Source of the DNA: Bacteroidaceae bacterium
GTDB lineage: Bacteria; Bacteroidota; Bacteroidia; Bacteroidales; Bacteroidaceae
Direction: 5' to 3'
DNA: 27,396 bases
Assembly: GCA_016302435.1 (NCBI GenBank)
Contig: JAEDNQ010000007.1
Coordinates: 1 to 27,396 of the forward strand
Shown here: in pieces, positions 6,470 through 14,742 of the stretch
Position numbering within the stretch: the stretch's first letter is position 1
How the letters are laid out: every line of letters begins with the position of its first letter
The notes under the pieces: generated by a model
What the model was told of the DNA's origin: nothing
Databases searched by the model: none
What the model saw: only the letters and a program-made list of their open reading frames with translations
Program-made: the position numbers and the translations under genes

Positions 6470-8614
6470 TTACTTCTTGAATTCGCTCCAAGCTGGTGGG
6501 TCGATGCCGAGAAGGTTTTTGACGAAGAAGTCGTAGCGCTTGTGTTCGCCGTATGTCTCTCCCATGGTGTGGTGTGCGCCAGGAAGGAGGATGAACTCAA
6601 AGTCTTTGTTGGCCTTGATGAGTGCGTTGACAACCTGATAGGACGATGAGGGGTCTACATTGTCGTCCATCTCGCCTACGACGAGCATGAGTTTGCCTTG
6701 GAGGTTTTTGGCATTCTCCACGTTGGAGCACTCTACATAGGAGCTGTCTACGGGGTAGCCCATCCACTGTTCGTTCCACCATATCTTGTCCATGCGGTTG
6801 TCGTGGCAGCCGCAAGCTGCATAGCCAGCCTTGTAGAAGTCGGGATGGAAGAGCAGGGCTCCGAGAGCCTCTTGGCCTCCTGCGGAACATCCGTAAATGC
6901 CCACGCGCTCAATGTCCATATAGGGATATTTGGCGGCTGCGGCTTTTATCCATGCTATGCGGTCGGGGAAGCCGGCATCCTTGAGATTTTTGTAGCATAC
7001 CTGTTCGAAGTCGAGAGAGCGGAAGGATGTGGTCATGGCGTCGAGCTGCACGACGATGAAGCCGAGTTCGGCAAGGTCGGCGAGATTCCAAAGCCAGGGT
7101 GTGAAGGACTTGGGCACATATTGGTCGCCAGGTCCTGAGTATATGTACTCAATGACGGGATATTTCTTGTTGGGGTCGAAGTTGCGTGGGCGCTGGATGA
7201 TGCCCCACATGTCGGTCTTGCCGTCGCGTCCAGGTGCCACGAAGACTTCGGGCGCTTGCCATCCTGTGGCCTGGAGTTTGCTGATGTCGGCTGTCTCAAG
7301 GGTAGAGATGGCTTTGCCGTTTGTGGCTGAGCGCAGCAGGGTAGTCGGTGGGGTGTCGACGGTAGAGTAGGTGTCGATGAGCACTTTGTGCTCACGGTCG
7401 AAGGTGGCCTTGTGGTTGCCTCTCTCGGGGGTGAGGGCCACGAGGTTTTTGCCGTTGAGGTCAATGCGGTAGTAGTGGATGTTGTAGGGGTCTTCTTCGG
7501 CAATGGTGCCGTCGAGGCTGGATGTTGGTGCGCCCATGTTTTTGCAGTTCATGCCGTTGGCTGAGAAGATGACGTAGCCTTTTCCCTTTGCGTCTATCTC
7601 GCTATGCTGAACGTCGCGTACCCAGTAGTCGCCCTTGGTGAGTTGTGTGAGTCTGTCTCTCTTGCGGTCGTAGAGGTAGAGGTGGGCATGGCCATCGCGG
7701 TCGCTCTTCCAGAGGATGTGGTTGGCATCGAGGTTGCGGCGTAGATTGCGTGAATAGGCTACGTACTTATCGTTGCGCTCTTCGATGAGTGTGCGCACGT
7801 TGCCGTTGAGGTCCATCTCAAGGATGCGGTAGGTCTTGTGGCCTCGTTCGTTGAACTCAAATGTGAGAGTCTGTCCGCCCTCGTCCCATTCTGGCGCTGT
7901 GACGAAGTACTGGCTGCGGAAGAGTTCGTTAGACTTGGGATAAATGGTCTTCTTGTTAACTACGTCGACGACGACGGGTATGCGGTAGTTGAGTGTGTCT
8001 CCTGGCTTGGCATACTCTTGCTGTGAGTAGATGGGCTGCACCTGTGTGGTGGGTGAGGAGAGGGTGTAGGTCACGAATCGCTTTGGGGCAGGCTTGATGA
8101 GGACGGTGGCATAGTACTTGCCGTCTTTTGACCATTGTCCCCAAGAGGAGTAGTAGCATGTGTCTGTGCCGTCGGTTGTGATGGCTGTGGCTGCATCGTC
8201 AGCTCCGTTGGATGAAAGGTAGAGGTTGTTGGCACGATGTATGATGGCGAGTGACTTGTCTACAGGACTTTCTGCTCTGCCGTCCTTTTCGTCGCGTACG
8301 ACCATCCAGTGGTATTGCTCGCCTGCTGGGCGGTGTTGGTCGCGTCTCTTTACGTTAGGGTCGGCGATGCGTGTCTTGGCGCCTGATTTGATGTCTACCT
8401 CATACCATATAGTGCTGTCTCCATCGTAGACGGAGTATTGCATCTTGGAGTCAGGTGTCTGATATGGTGGACGTACGGACACATTGCCGTGGGTCATCTT
8501 GTAGGCGTATTTCTGACGTGTGGCGAAGGCGTTGTTGTAGTCTTCGACAGTGCCCTGGGCCGAGAGGGAGAGTGTGGCGAGGGCGAGGATGGAAGAAGTA
8601 AGTAGTCTTTTCAT
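6470..8614 (-). CDS. S9B dipeptidyl-peptidase IV-like serine peptidase
   Basis: A signal peptide (MKRLLTSSILALATLSLSAQ) precedes an N-terminal beta-propeller and a C-terminal alpha/beta-hydrolase domain in 714 residues, the usual size. The nucleophile is Ser577 in GCSAGG. The acid is Asp650 in GEMDDNVD, equivalent to the DDN of DPP IV. The base is a His of GAHHTMG (681/682). The family releases dipeptides, often Xaa-Pro, from the N-terminus of peptides. Here the enzyme is expected in the periplasm or on the envelope and would feed peptide nutrition. It lies 84 nt after the short polytopic paralogue and 18 nt before the MATE gene. Family is firm; exact peptide specificity (DPP IV or another S9B type) is not resolvable by eye. 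Confidence 0.93.
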   Translation of the reverse strand: MKRLLTSSILALATLSLSAQGTVEDYNNAFATRQKYAYKMTHGNVSVRPPYQTPDSKMQYSVYDGDSTIWYEVDIKSGAKTRIADPNVKRRDQHRPAGEQYHWMVVRDEKDGRAESPVDKSLAIIHRANNLYLSSNGADDAATAITTDGTDTCYYSSWGQWSKDGKYYATVLIKPAPKRFVTYTLSSPTTQVQPIYSQQEYAKPGDTLNYRIPVVVDVVNKKTIYPKSNELFRSQYFVTAPEWDEGGQTLTFEFNERGHKTYRILEMDLNGNVRTLIEERNDKYVAYSRNLRRNLDANHILWKSDRDGHAHLYLYDRKRDRLTQLTKGDYWVRDVQHSEIDAKGKGYVIFSANGMNCKNMGAPTSSLDGTIAEEDPYNIHYYRIDLNGKNLVALTPERGNHKATFDREHKVLIDTYSTVDTPPTTLLRSATNGKAISTLETADISKLQATGWQAPEVFVAPGRDGKTDMWGIIQRPRNFDPNKKYPVIEYIYSGPGDQYVPKSFTPWLWNLADLAELGFIVVQLDAMTTSFRSLDFEQVCYKNLKDAGFPDRIAWIKAAAAKYPYMDIERVGIYGCSAGGQEALGALLFHPDFYKAGYAACGCHDNRMDKIWWNEQWMGYPVDSSYVECSNVENAKNLQGKLMLVVGEMDDNVDPSSSYQVVNALIKANKDFEFILLPGAHHTMGETYGEHKRYDFFVKNLLGIDPPAWSEFKK

Positions 8615-8698
8615 TTTTGCGGGGAATAATAGCTAAGTTGTAAATTATTGTTTGTTTTGCTGTTCGTTGATTCTTTTCTAATTATGCACACCTACTTA

Positions 8699-10225
8699 TC
8701 AATAGAAGTTGATGGCGGGAGAGAAGTAATAGTACCACCAGTAGGTCGTGCCGTAGTATGGACGGAGGCGCTGGCCTATGTCTTCTTCTGGTATGCCGAG
8801 TTCGCGCATGTGGCGGTATTCGGCCACAAACTGGTTGAACTTGTCTGCCACGAGTTGGTCGAATCGGAAACCGTCGAGAGTGATGGGCGATTCCTCTGAT
8901 GTGCCGAGCAGTATCGCGCCCTCTTGGTAGAGCTGTGGGATGGCAGCTTCGGGATTGTCGTTGACGTAGTCGTAGAAGTGGACGCAGAAGGAGTATACAT
9001 CGAGGTTCCAGAGTGACATGCAGATGGCGAGGTCTTCTGTGGCTTTTGACTTGTCGAAGAGTGTGGAGAAGGTGTCCATGAGGTACTGATGGCAGACTCC
9101 CTCATCATTGTCGAGGTTGGATGGCAGGATGGCTGCGAGTGGTGCTACTTGCTGATATTCCTGGCTTTGCATCCAAATAGTGCTGTTGGTGAGGTATGCC
9201 AACCTCTGCTCTGCCCATTGGCGGTGGAAGATGCTGGCGCGGAGTATGGTGAGGTATTTGAAGGCAAGGTCGAACTCCTGGTTGATGAGAGCGCAACGTG
9301 CCATCATCTTGATGCTGCGGAAGTTTTGTCCATACTGCACATTGTTCTCCATGGCTCTGCGGTAGGCGAAGAGTGTGTGGCCGTGGAGGTAGTAGATGAG
9401 TGGTGCGCCGAGTCGTGAGATGGTTAGTCGGGGCAGGTTCTCTCCTTCTGGTTTGATGCCTATATTGCCTGTGGTGAACATGTCGGTGAGTTTGCCTGTA
9501 TGGAGGAGTGCCGTGTTTTTGAAGAGTACCATGAGGTTGGTCGGTGTCTCCTTGGCTGTCTTGTATTCGTTGATGACGTCATTGAAGCGCATCTCGTCGA
9601 GAGAGCGGTACATGCTCAGTTCGTGGCGGAAGTTGTTGTCGCTAAGGGTGGTGAGGATGGAGCATCGGTGGTTGTTGAGTTTCCATTGGCCTACCAAGGT
9701 GGTGAGAGCGGCACTGCAGCAGAGCAGAACGATGTCAGTGGCAATGTGTGTCGCCCATTTGAACTTTATGGCTTGAAGTATTTGGCGAAGTGTGCAGGCT
9801 GCGAGGACGGCGAAGAGGGTGAGCAGTGTGGGCTGGAAAGCGAAGCCCGGGCTCTTGGCGTAGTATATCCAGTAGCCGTAGTCAAGGATGTTGAAGAGTA
9901 GAGCTGAGGGGACGAGCAGCAGCAGAGCTTTCCAGTAGCCACGGGATTGGAAGTACCATACGCAGGAGAGGTAGATGAAGGACCATAGCAGGATGAGTAT
10001 GGTGGAGCCTAACCAGGGGTGGTACATGAACTGTGTGAGGTAGCACGCCAACCAAGTGGTCACACCGCCGTAGTGGTTGACCATATCGTTCATGAAGGTC
10101 TTGCCATTGATGAAGATGCCATTGTCCTGAATGGTGTAGAGGTAGTCTGCGTTGAGGACTGGCAAGAGGATGTAGGCAAGGATGATGAATGCTGATAGAT
10201 ATATGTATGTGGTCTTTTGTTTCAT
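8699..10225 (-). CDS. Polytopic membrane protein, short paralogue (uncharacterised family)
   Basis: This 508-residue protein is not assigned to a characterised function; it may belong to the Bacteroidetes family catalogued as DUF6057, which I recall but cannot verify. An N-terminal membrane region (residues 5-178, about five or six helices) is followed by a soluble helical region (185-508). It is clearly paralogous to the 661-residue protein at 12030-14015. Shared blocks are YHPWLGSTILILLW, ILDYGYWIYY, MVLFKNTALLHTGK, GAPLIYYLHG (273-282), ARCALINQEFDLAFKYL and a C-terminus rich in Tyr and Trp. It lacks the extra membrane block (about 150 residues) of the larger protein. The soluble part looks repeat-helical (TPR-like), which is an inference. 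The start follows a 215-nt gap containing a 22-bp tandem repeat. The heme-motif lipoprotein gene is upstream and the S9 peptidase downstream. Confidence 0.8.
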   Translation of the reverse strand: MKQKTTYIYLSAFIILAYILLPVLNADYLYTIQDNGIFINGKTFMNDMVNHYGGVTTWLACYLTQFMYHPWLGSTILILLWSFIYLSCVWYFQSRGYWKALLLLVPSALLFNILDYGYWIYYAKSPGFAFQPTLLTLFAVLAACTLRQILQAIKFKWATHIATDIVLLCCSAALTTLVGQWKLNNHRCSILTTLSDNNFRHELSMYRSLDEMRFNDVINEYKTAKETPTNLMVLFKNTALLHTGKLTDMFTTGNIGIKPEGENLPRLTISRLGAPLIYYLHGHTLFAYRRAMENNVQYGQNFRSIKMMARCALINQEFDLAFKYLTILRASIFHRQWAEQRLAYLTNSTIWMQSQEYQQVAPLAAILPSNLDNDEGVCHQYLMDTFSTLFDKSKATEDLAICMSLWNLDVYSFCVHFYDYVNDNPEAAIPQLYQEGAILLGTSEESPITLDGFRFDQLVADKFNQFVAEYRHMRELGIPEEDIGQRLRPYYGTTYWWYYYFSPAINFY

Positions 10226-10251
10226 TGTGTGACGTTGTTTCCTCCTATGTT

Positions 10252-10376
10252 ACAGAGTGCTTTCGCATTTGACACAGTGTGCTTTCGCATTTGACACAGT
10301 GTGCTTTCACATTTGACACAGTGTGCTTTCGCATTTGACACAGTGTGCTTTCACATTTGTTACAGTGTGCTTTTTT
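10252..10376. repeat. 22-bp tandem repeat, five full copies plus a partial one
   Basis: The unit reads ACAGTGTGCTTTC, then G or A, then CATTTGAC. Full units start at 10252, 10274, 10296, 10318 and 10340, and a 15-nt partial unit starts at 10362. Variation is limited: AGAG for AGTG in copy 1, G/A alternation at one position, and TTGTT for TTGAC at the end of copy 5. It lies in the 215-nt gap between the PD40 lipoprotein gene and the short polytopic gene, ending 26 nt before the latter's start codon. The period is close to two helical turns. Confidence 0.97.
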
Positions 10377-10440
10377 CACTCTTATATATATAATATGTGT
10401 CACGTGTTATTGTAGGGAGCGTTGTCGGCCAAGGTGTGGT

Positions 10441-11943
10441 TTATTTCGCGTATTTTGCAGGTATGGCGTCTTCCTTAGCTTTCTTTGCGAACTCTTGTGG
10501 GGTTACTTTGACAGGCTCCACCATAAACTCTGGGCGGTTGAAGCATCGGAGGTAGAAAGTGTAGAAGTTGGGGTCTTTCTGAGGAAGGACAAATGCTTTG
10601 TGCACTTTGCCTTGTCTGTCGTAGTACGCGATGTAGGGTCGGGTGTAGTTGCCGTCCTGACGGCGTGAGTCCACCATGATCCATCGTCCGTTGCTTGACC
10701 ATGTTGGGTAGCTTTCGGAGCGGTCTGAGTTGACATTTTTGACAGGTTCGGCCTTGAGTGTTTTGAGGTCGAGCATGTATATGTCAGCGTCGTTGTGCCA
10801 GACGTGGAAGCATCCGTATTCAGCTTGGGCAAAGAGGAGGTGGCGTCCGTCGGGGCTGACACGTGGGAGAGTGGCGCTCTTGCCGAGGGAGTCTGCTGCG
10901 TTGTAGATGACGTGCATGTTGCTGAATTCCTTGGTGTCGGGGTTGAAGTCAGCGGCATAGATATTGTACTTCACCTCCTTGTATCGCTGTATCATTTCTG
11001 TCTCCTTTGCGATGCTGTCGTTCTTGTATTCAAACTTGGCGGAGCAGAAGTATAGAGTCTTGCCGTCTGGGCTCCATGTGGGGAACACTTCAAGTTCGTC
11101 CTCCAGTTCGGAGATGATGCTGACTTCGTTTTTGTCCACGTCGTAGAGAATGAGGTCGCTTTCAGTGTCTTGTACCTCTATTTTATTGAGGTCTTTAGTG
11201 TGGAAGGACTGTCCTGTCTTGTTGGTGGAGAAGGCTATGAGATTGCGAGTGGGATGCCATGCGGGGTACACTCCTGCGCTTATTGTCTCTTCTGTCTTGA
11301 GGTCAATCTTTTTGAGAGTGCCATTGTTTACTATCATGGTGCCTCCGTATGCCTGTCTCATGTGGAAGAGCATGTTGTCGGTTTTGAAGTTTTGGTATGA
11401 ATGGCAGTTGATGCATTGTCCCTTGTCTTCGGTGCTGACGGACATGTTGTTGTATATCTCTCGCTCGTCGAAGTTGGTGATGTTGCGCTCGTTGATGCTC
11501 AGTTTCTCGTATGCGACATAAGATGGCTGTATGACACGGTAGGAGATGTATGAGTCGATGGTGTCGGGAGCAATGTATATGTTGAAGGGAGAGAAGGCTT
11601 TCCACGTGCCGTTGACTTTGGCATAGACTTCTACCTTGAGGTTTTTGCCTTCGGCCTTGCTAAGCATTTCTTTCCAGTCGTTCTCTTCTATGATGACTTT
11701 AGTGCCGCTGCCGAAGGTCTGTGAGCCTCCTGGATAGGATACGTGCGCTACTACGTCTGTGGCTCCTTCCTGCACGGCAAAGTTGAGGGGGCAGATGTTG
11801 GAGGGGACTGTGACTTCTGTAAAGTCAGGAGTGATGACAGGCAGTCTGTCTTCTTTTTGTGCGTTGGTGGGTACGGTGGGGTGGTCGCAAGCTGAGAGTA
11901 GTGCTGCGAGGAGAAGTGATGGTATTATGTTTCTGAGTTTCAT
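10441..11943 (-). CDS. PD40/TolB-like propeller lipoprotein with one CxxCH heme-c motif
   Basis: This 500-residue protein has a lipoprotein signal (LLLAALLSAC, lipidated Cys19), so it is membrane-anchored and faces the periplasm or surface. Residues 35-125 look like a beta-sandwich. CINCH at 177-181 is a canonical c-type heme attachment site. From about 200 onward come WD40/PD40-like blades: YPAWHPTRNLIAFSTN, FPTWSPDGKTLYFCSA, LPRVSPDGRHLLFAQ and YPTWSSNGRWIMVDS. The single heme site suggests electron transfer or a redox/heme sensor linked to a binding propeller; the partner is unknown. It lies between the two polytopic paralogues, 85 nt after the larger and 215 nt before the smaller. No promoter was recognised directly upstream. 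Domain identification is good; biological role is unassigned. Confidence 0.85.
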   Translation of the reverse strand: MKLRNIIPSLLLAALLSACDHPTVPTNAQKEDRLPVITPDFTEVTVPSNICPLNFAVQEGATDVVAHVSYPGGSQTFGSGTKVIIEENDWKEMLSKAEGKNLKVEVYAKVNGTWKAFSPFNIYIAPDTIDSYISYRVIQPSYVAYEKLSINERNITNFDEREIYNNMSVSTEDKGQCINCHSYQNFKTDNMLFHMRQAYGGTMIVNNGTLKKIDLKTEETISAGVYPAWHPTRNLIAFSTNKTGQSFHTKDLNKIEVQDTESDLILYDVDKNEVSIISELEDELEVFPTWSPDGKTLYFCSAKFEYKNDSIAKETEMIQRYKEVKYNIYAADFNPDTKEFSNMHVIYNAADSLGKSATLPRVSPDGRHLLFAQAEYGCFHVWHNDADIYMLDLKTLKAEPVKNVNSDRSESYPTWSSNGRWIMVDSRRQDGNYTRPYIAYYDRQGKVHKAFVLPQKDPNFYTFYLRCFNRPEFMVEPVKVTPQEFAKKAKEDAIPAKYAK

Positions 11944-12029
11944 GTGTGCTGTTATTTTGTTGTTGGAAGATTGTATGTTCTGTTTGTCAAGATGTTTTCA
12001 TGCTAAGTAGGTATGTGTGCATTTTGCTC

Positions 12030-14015
12030 TTAGTATGAGTGGATGTCTCGGCAGAAGAAATAGAACCAGTAGAAGGTGTCGCCGTATGTGCTCTTCATGT
12101 TTTCTCCGACCGTCTTGGCGTCCATGCCTTGGGCGAGGAGAGACTGTGAGAGTCGTTGGAAGCCTTCGTATCTATCTACGACATTTTTGTCGAATGGCAT
12201 GCCGTTGATGTTGACATTCTGTGGTTCGAGGTGGCCATAGAGGTAGGCCGCTTCCTGATAGTGTGTGGGCATGTTTTCGCCTGCATGGAGGTGGGCATAC
12301 TGGAAGAATCGTGGCCAGAAGAGTTGTATGTCTTTCTGCACCATGGCATAGTTGAGCGTGAGTTCCTGGAGGAGTTTGCTGTCTTTGTTCATGGTGTTGC
12401 TGAAGTAGTTGAGCAGGTACATCTCGCACAGTCCGTTGTCGCCGTCGAGGGTTGTGCCCATGTGGCTCCACAGTTCGCGCACATTGTCGAACTCTGGATA
12501 TTCCTTTATGAGTTCGGGATTGGAGGTGATGGGCAGGAGCTTGTTAGCCCAGTCTTTGTAGAATGTGCTGGTAGCGAGTATGTCGAGGTATTTGCGTGCG
12601 AGGTCCATCTCTCCGTTGATGAGGGCACATCGTGCTTGCAGCTTGATGTTGTCAAAGCTTGGGCCGAACTCCACGCTGTTCTCAATGCACCATCGTGAGG
12701 CGAAGTTTGTCTTGCCGTGGTAGTAGTAGATGAGGGGTGCTCCCACCTGCACCATGTGTACGTGGAGGGTGTCGAAGCCGTTTTTCGGATTGTCGCCGTT
12801 GTTGTTGTACCTGTACATCTTTGTGCCCATCTCTCCCTTGTTGAGGAGAGCCACATTTTTTAGCAGAACCATCTCGCGAGATGCGTCGCCTGGCAGTGCG
12901 CTCATCTCTTCCAGCACCTTATCCCAGTCTTGTGCTTCGGCAGCGCAGTACATGCGCATCTCGGCATGGTAGTTGTAGTTTTGGAAGTCGCTCTCTTTTG
13001 CCCAGAAGAAAGATGCTGCCAAGATGGCTATGGTGAGTGGTATGGTAATGGCTGGTTTGTTGGCTTTAGCCTGTTTAGTTCGTGGAAGGAAGGAGAAGGT
13101 TAGCGGTATGATGGCGAGCATGATGAGTGGCAGCTGGGGATAGAAGCTGTCGAGTGCATCGCTTTGGAAGAAGGTGAGTCCAGATGTCCAGATCTGTTCG
13201 GGACGCAGTTCGGGGTAGTAGGGCTGGAAGACAAGCGGGATGGCTATGGCGGCTGCTATAGGCAGTGAGATGATGGATATTCTTGTTTTCTTGCCATATT
13301 TCTTGTGCGGACGGAAGGTGAGCATGGCGGCAGTATAAAGCAGTGCCAGCAGAGAATACCAGCCCATGAAGGGGTAGGAGAGGGCTGTGATGACGGTCAG
13401 TATGACGCTGTCCACCCACTTGCGTGTGTAGCTTTGCAGGCAGACCATGAGAGTGGCGAAGAAGTAGCCTAATGTGGCGCAGAACCAGTAGCCTGTGTGT
13501 TTCAAGTAGAAGAGCCAGTAGCCTGTGTCTATCATGCTGACGAGGATGCATACGAGAGGCAGTGATAGTACTGCCATCCATGAGCCAGACACTCTGTATG
13601 CCACTTTGCTCAGCCAGAGGGAGGCTGCCCAGAAGGCAATCATGATGGTAGACCCGAGTGCTGGATAATAGAAGAACTGGTTGAAGAATGATGCGGCCCA
13701 GTTGATGAAACCTCCGGGACGTTTCATGCACTCGCGGAGAAAAGTCTCGTCGGTTGTGAAGAAACTCTTGTTCTGAGCCATGAATAGTGTGTCGCTGTTC
13801 TGAACCACGAGGAAGTAATACCCCATGGCTATGATGGATGCTGTCACTAAGAGCGCAATGGATATGTTAGTGGAGCGTCTTTTCTGTGTGTTGTCTGTTG
13901 CTTTGTCTGAAGCCTTTGGTGTGTCCATCGCAGGTGATTTTGGGGATGTTGGCTGTATGGCAGGCGACTTTGGCGCTTTGCCTGCTGTGCCGTGTTTTGT
14001 GGTGTTGCTGTTCAT
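12030..14015 (-). CDS. Polytopic membrane protein, long paralogue (uncharacterised family)
   Basis: This 661-residue protein has no assigned function and is possibly a DUF6057-type protein (unverified). Residues 1-48 form a low-complexity cytoplasmic-looking tail rich in Lys, Pro, Ser and Thr (APKSP and SPKSP repeats). Residues 50-340 hold about ten hydrophobic segments, and residues 345-661 are soluble and helical. Blocks shared with the 508-residue protein include GGFINWAASFFNQFFYYP with ALGSTIMIAFW (101-129), MIDTGYWLFY (161-170), MVLLKNVALLNKGE, GAPLIYYYHG (425-434), ARCALINGEMDLARKYLDIL and a YWFYFF C-terminus. The GG-x-W-x-QFFYYP-x-GS segment after the first helix recalls GT-C-like membrane proteins, but no catalytic site can be assigned. 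It starts 102 nt after the phosphatase gene; that gap contains a GGTGGG palindrome at 14071-14094. Confidence 0.8.
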   Translation of the reverse strand: MNSNTTKHGTAGKAPKSPAIQPTSPKSPAMDTPKASDKATDNTQKRRSTNISIALLVTASIIAMGYYFLVVQNSDTLFMAQNKSFFTTDETFLRECMKRPGGFINWAASFFNQFFYYPALGSTIMIAFWAASLWLSKVAYRVSGSWMAVLSLPLVCILVSMIDTGYWLFYLKHTGYWFCATLGYFFATLMVCLQSYTRKWVDSVILTVITALSYPFMGWYSLLALLYTAAMLTFRPHKKYGKKTRISIISLPIAAAIAIPLVFQPYYPELRPEQIWTSGLTFFQSDALDSFYPQLPLIMLAIIPLTFSFLPRTKQAKANKPAITIPLTIAILAASFFWAKESDFQNYNYHAEMRMYCAAEAQDWDKVLEEMSALPGDASREMVLLKNVALLNKGEMGTKMYRYNNNGDNPKNGFDTLHVHMVQVGAPLIYYYHGKTNFASRWCIENSVEFGPSFDNIKLQARCALINGEMDLARKYLDILATSTFYKDWANKLLPITSNPELIKEYPEFDNVRELWSHMGTTLDGDNGLCEMYLLNYFSNTMNKDSKLLQELTLNYAMVQKDIQLFWPRFFQYAHLHAGENMPTHYQEAAYLYGHLEPQNVNINGMPFDKNVVDRYEGFQRLSQSLLAQGMDAKTVGENMKSTYGDTFYWFYFFCRDIHSY

Positions 14016-14070
14016 GTTTACGTTAGGTGTGTATTGCGTTGATTAAGGTTTGGTTTAAGATTGGGTCTGA

Positions 14071-14094
14071 GGTGGGGCCTGTTAATGTTCCACC
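14071..14094 (-). repeat. GGTGGGAA-type degenerate palindrome, copy 2
   Basis: The arms GGTGG and CCACC are perfect complements within a 24-bp palindrome (plus strand GGTGGGGCCT, then GTTAATGTTCCACC). It ends 55 nt upstream of the start of the long polytopic gene, in the gap after the phosphatase gene. Confidence 0.45.
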
Positions 14095-14117
14095 AGAATT
14101 GATTTGTTGTACTCACC

Positions 14118-14570
14118 TTATCTGTCGATGGACTTCAGCAGTCCTCGACATCCGTCGGTGCAGTCTCTCCACGTGGCGTCGAAGTTGTCTGTGTACCATG
14201 GGTCTGCCACGTCTCCAGGCCTGTCGGTGTAGTCGAGCATCATGTGTATCTTGCCCTCGGGGTCACCGCCCAGCATGCGGTGGAGGTTGCGCACATTGTA
14301 GCTGTCCATGGCGATGATGAGGTCGTAGTAGGTGTAGTCATGCCGTGTCACCTGTCGCGCTCTGTGTCCCTTGCAGGAGATGCCGTGCTGTGCCAGTTTC
14401 TGTCTGGCGGGCGGATATACGGGGTTGCCAAGTTCTTCTGTGCTGGTGGCTGCAGAGGCTATCTCGAAGTCGTCTTCGAGATGTGAGTCTTTGACCATCT
14501 GCTTCATTATGTATTCTGCCATTGGGCTGCGGCATATATTACCGTGGCAGACGAATAGTATGCGTGTCAT
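14118..14570 (-). CDS. Low-molecular-weight protein-tyrosine phosphatase
   Basis: This 150-residue cytoplasmic enzyme has the family P-loop CHGNICRSP at 8-16, with nucleophile Cys8 and phosphate-binding Arg14. The general-acid loop is DPWY with Asp123. Length is typical. It would hydrolyse phosphotyrosine; in bacteria such enzymes often oppose BY-kinases controlling polysaccharide export, but no kinase or polysaccharide gene is visible here. It is the first gene of the minus-strand run and has a well-formed promoter at 14600-14631, giving a leader of about 25 nt. The long polytopic gene follows after 102 nt without a visible terminator. Identification is firm; the physiological target is unknown. 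Confidence 0.92.
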   Translation of the reverse strand: MTRILFVCHGNICRSPMAEYIMKQMVKDSHLEDDFEIASAATSTEELGNPVYPPARQKLAQHGISCKGHRARQVTRHDYTYYDLIIAMDSYNVRNLHRMLGGDPEGKIHMMLDYTDRPGDVADPWYTDNFDATWRDCTDGCRGLLKSIDR

Positions 14571-14599
14571 TATTGATGTTTTATTTATGGATTCTTATG

Positions 14600-14631
14600 C
14601 AAAGTTACGGACAATTTTGCTAAGTAGCAAG
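14600..14631 (-). promoter_or_regulatory. Promoter of the phosphatase gene and the minus-strand run
   Basis: On the minus strand CTTG (14628-14631) is followed after 20 nt by TAACTTTG (14600-14607), matching the -7 consensus exactly and the -33 with one change. I found no other TAnnTTTG box on this strand in the gaps between 3241 and 14118. It may therefore drive the whole eight-gene run. Confidence 0.7.
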
Positions 14632-14710
14632 TTTGAAGCATGATTTCTTTGAATAAACTGTCATTCTTCGACCAAATATGCGTCAAAAAACTCACTATCT
14701 TGCATGTTTC

Positions 14711-14742
14711 CTTGTCTGTCTCGTGTCATATTTGTAATTTTG
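14711..14742 (+). promoter_or_regulatory. Promoter of the dual-esterase gene
   Basis: CTTG (14711-14714), a 20-nt gap and TAATTTTG (14735-14742) fit the Bacteroidetes promoter with one change in the -33 box. Transcription would start near 14749, leaving about 100 nt before the ATG at 14853. It diverges from the phosphatase promoter. The 282-nt region 14571-14852 holds only these two promoters. Confidence 0.65.

Noticed and set aside
8688..8700. Shared CCTACTTA string near the ends of both polytopic genes and before ung
   Set aside because: The copies are in different orientations relative to the genes and too short to be more than chance.
10252..10376. CRISPR array
   Set aside because: Units are contiguous 22-mers without variable spacers, and no cas gene is present.
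13075..13731. 218-codon open frame overlapping the long polytopic gene in another frame
   Set aside because: It is very rich in His, Arg, Ser and Leu, typical of an out-of-frame reading of a hydrophobic protein gene; paralogy to the short copy supports the longer frame.
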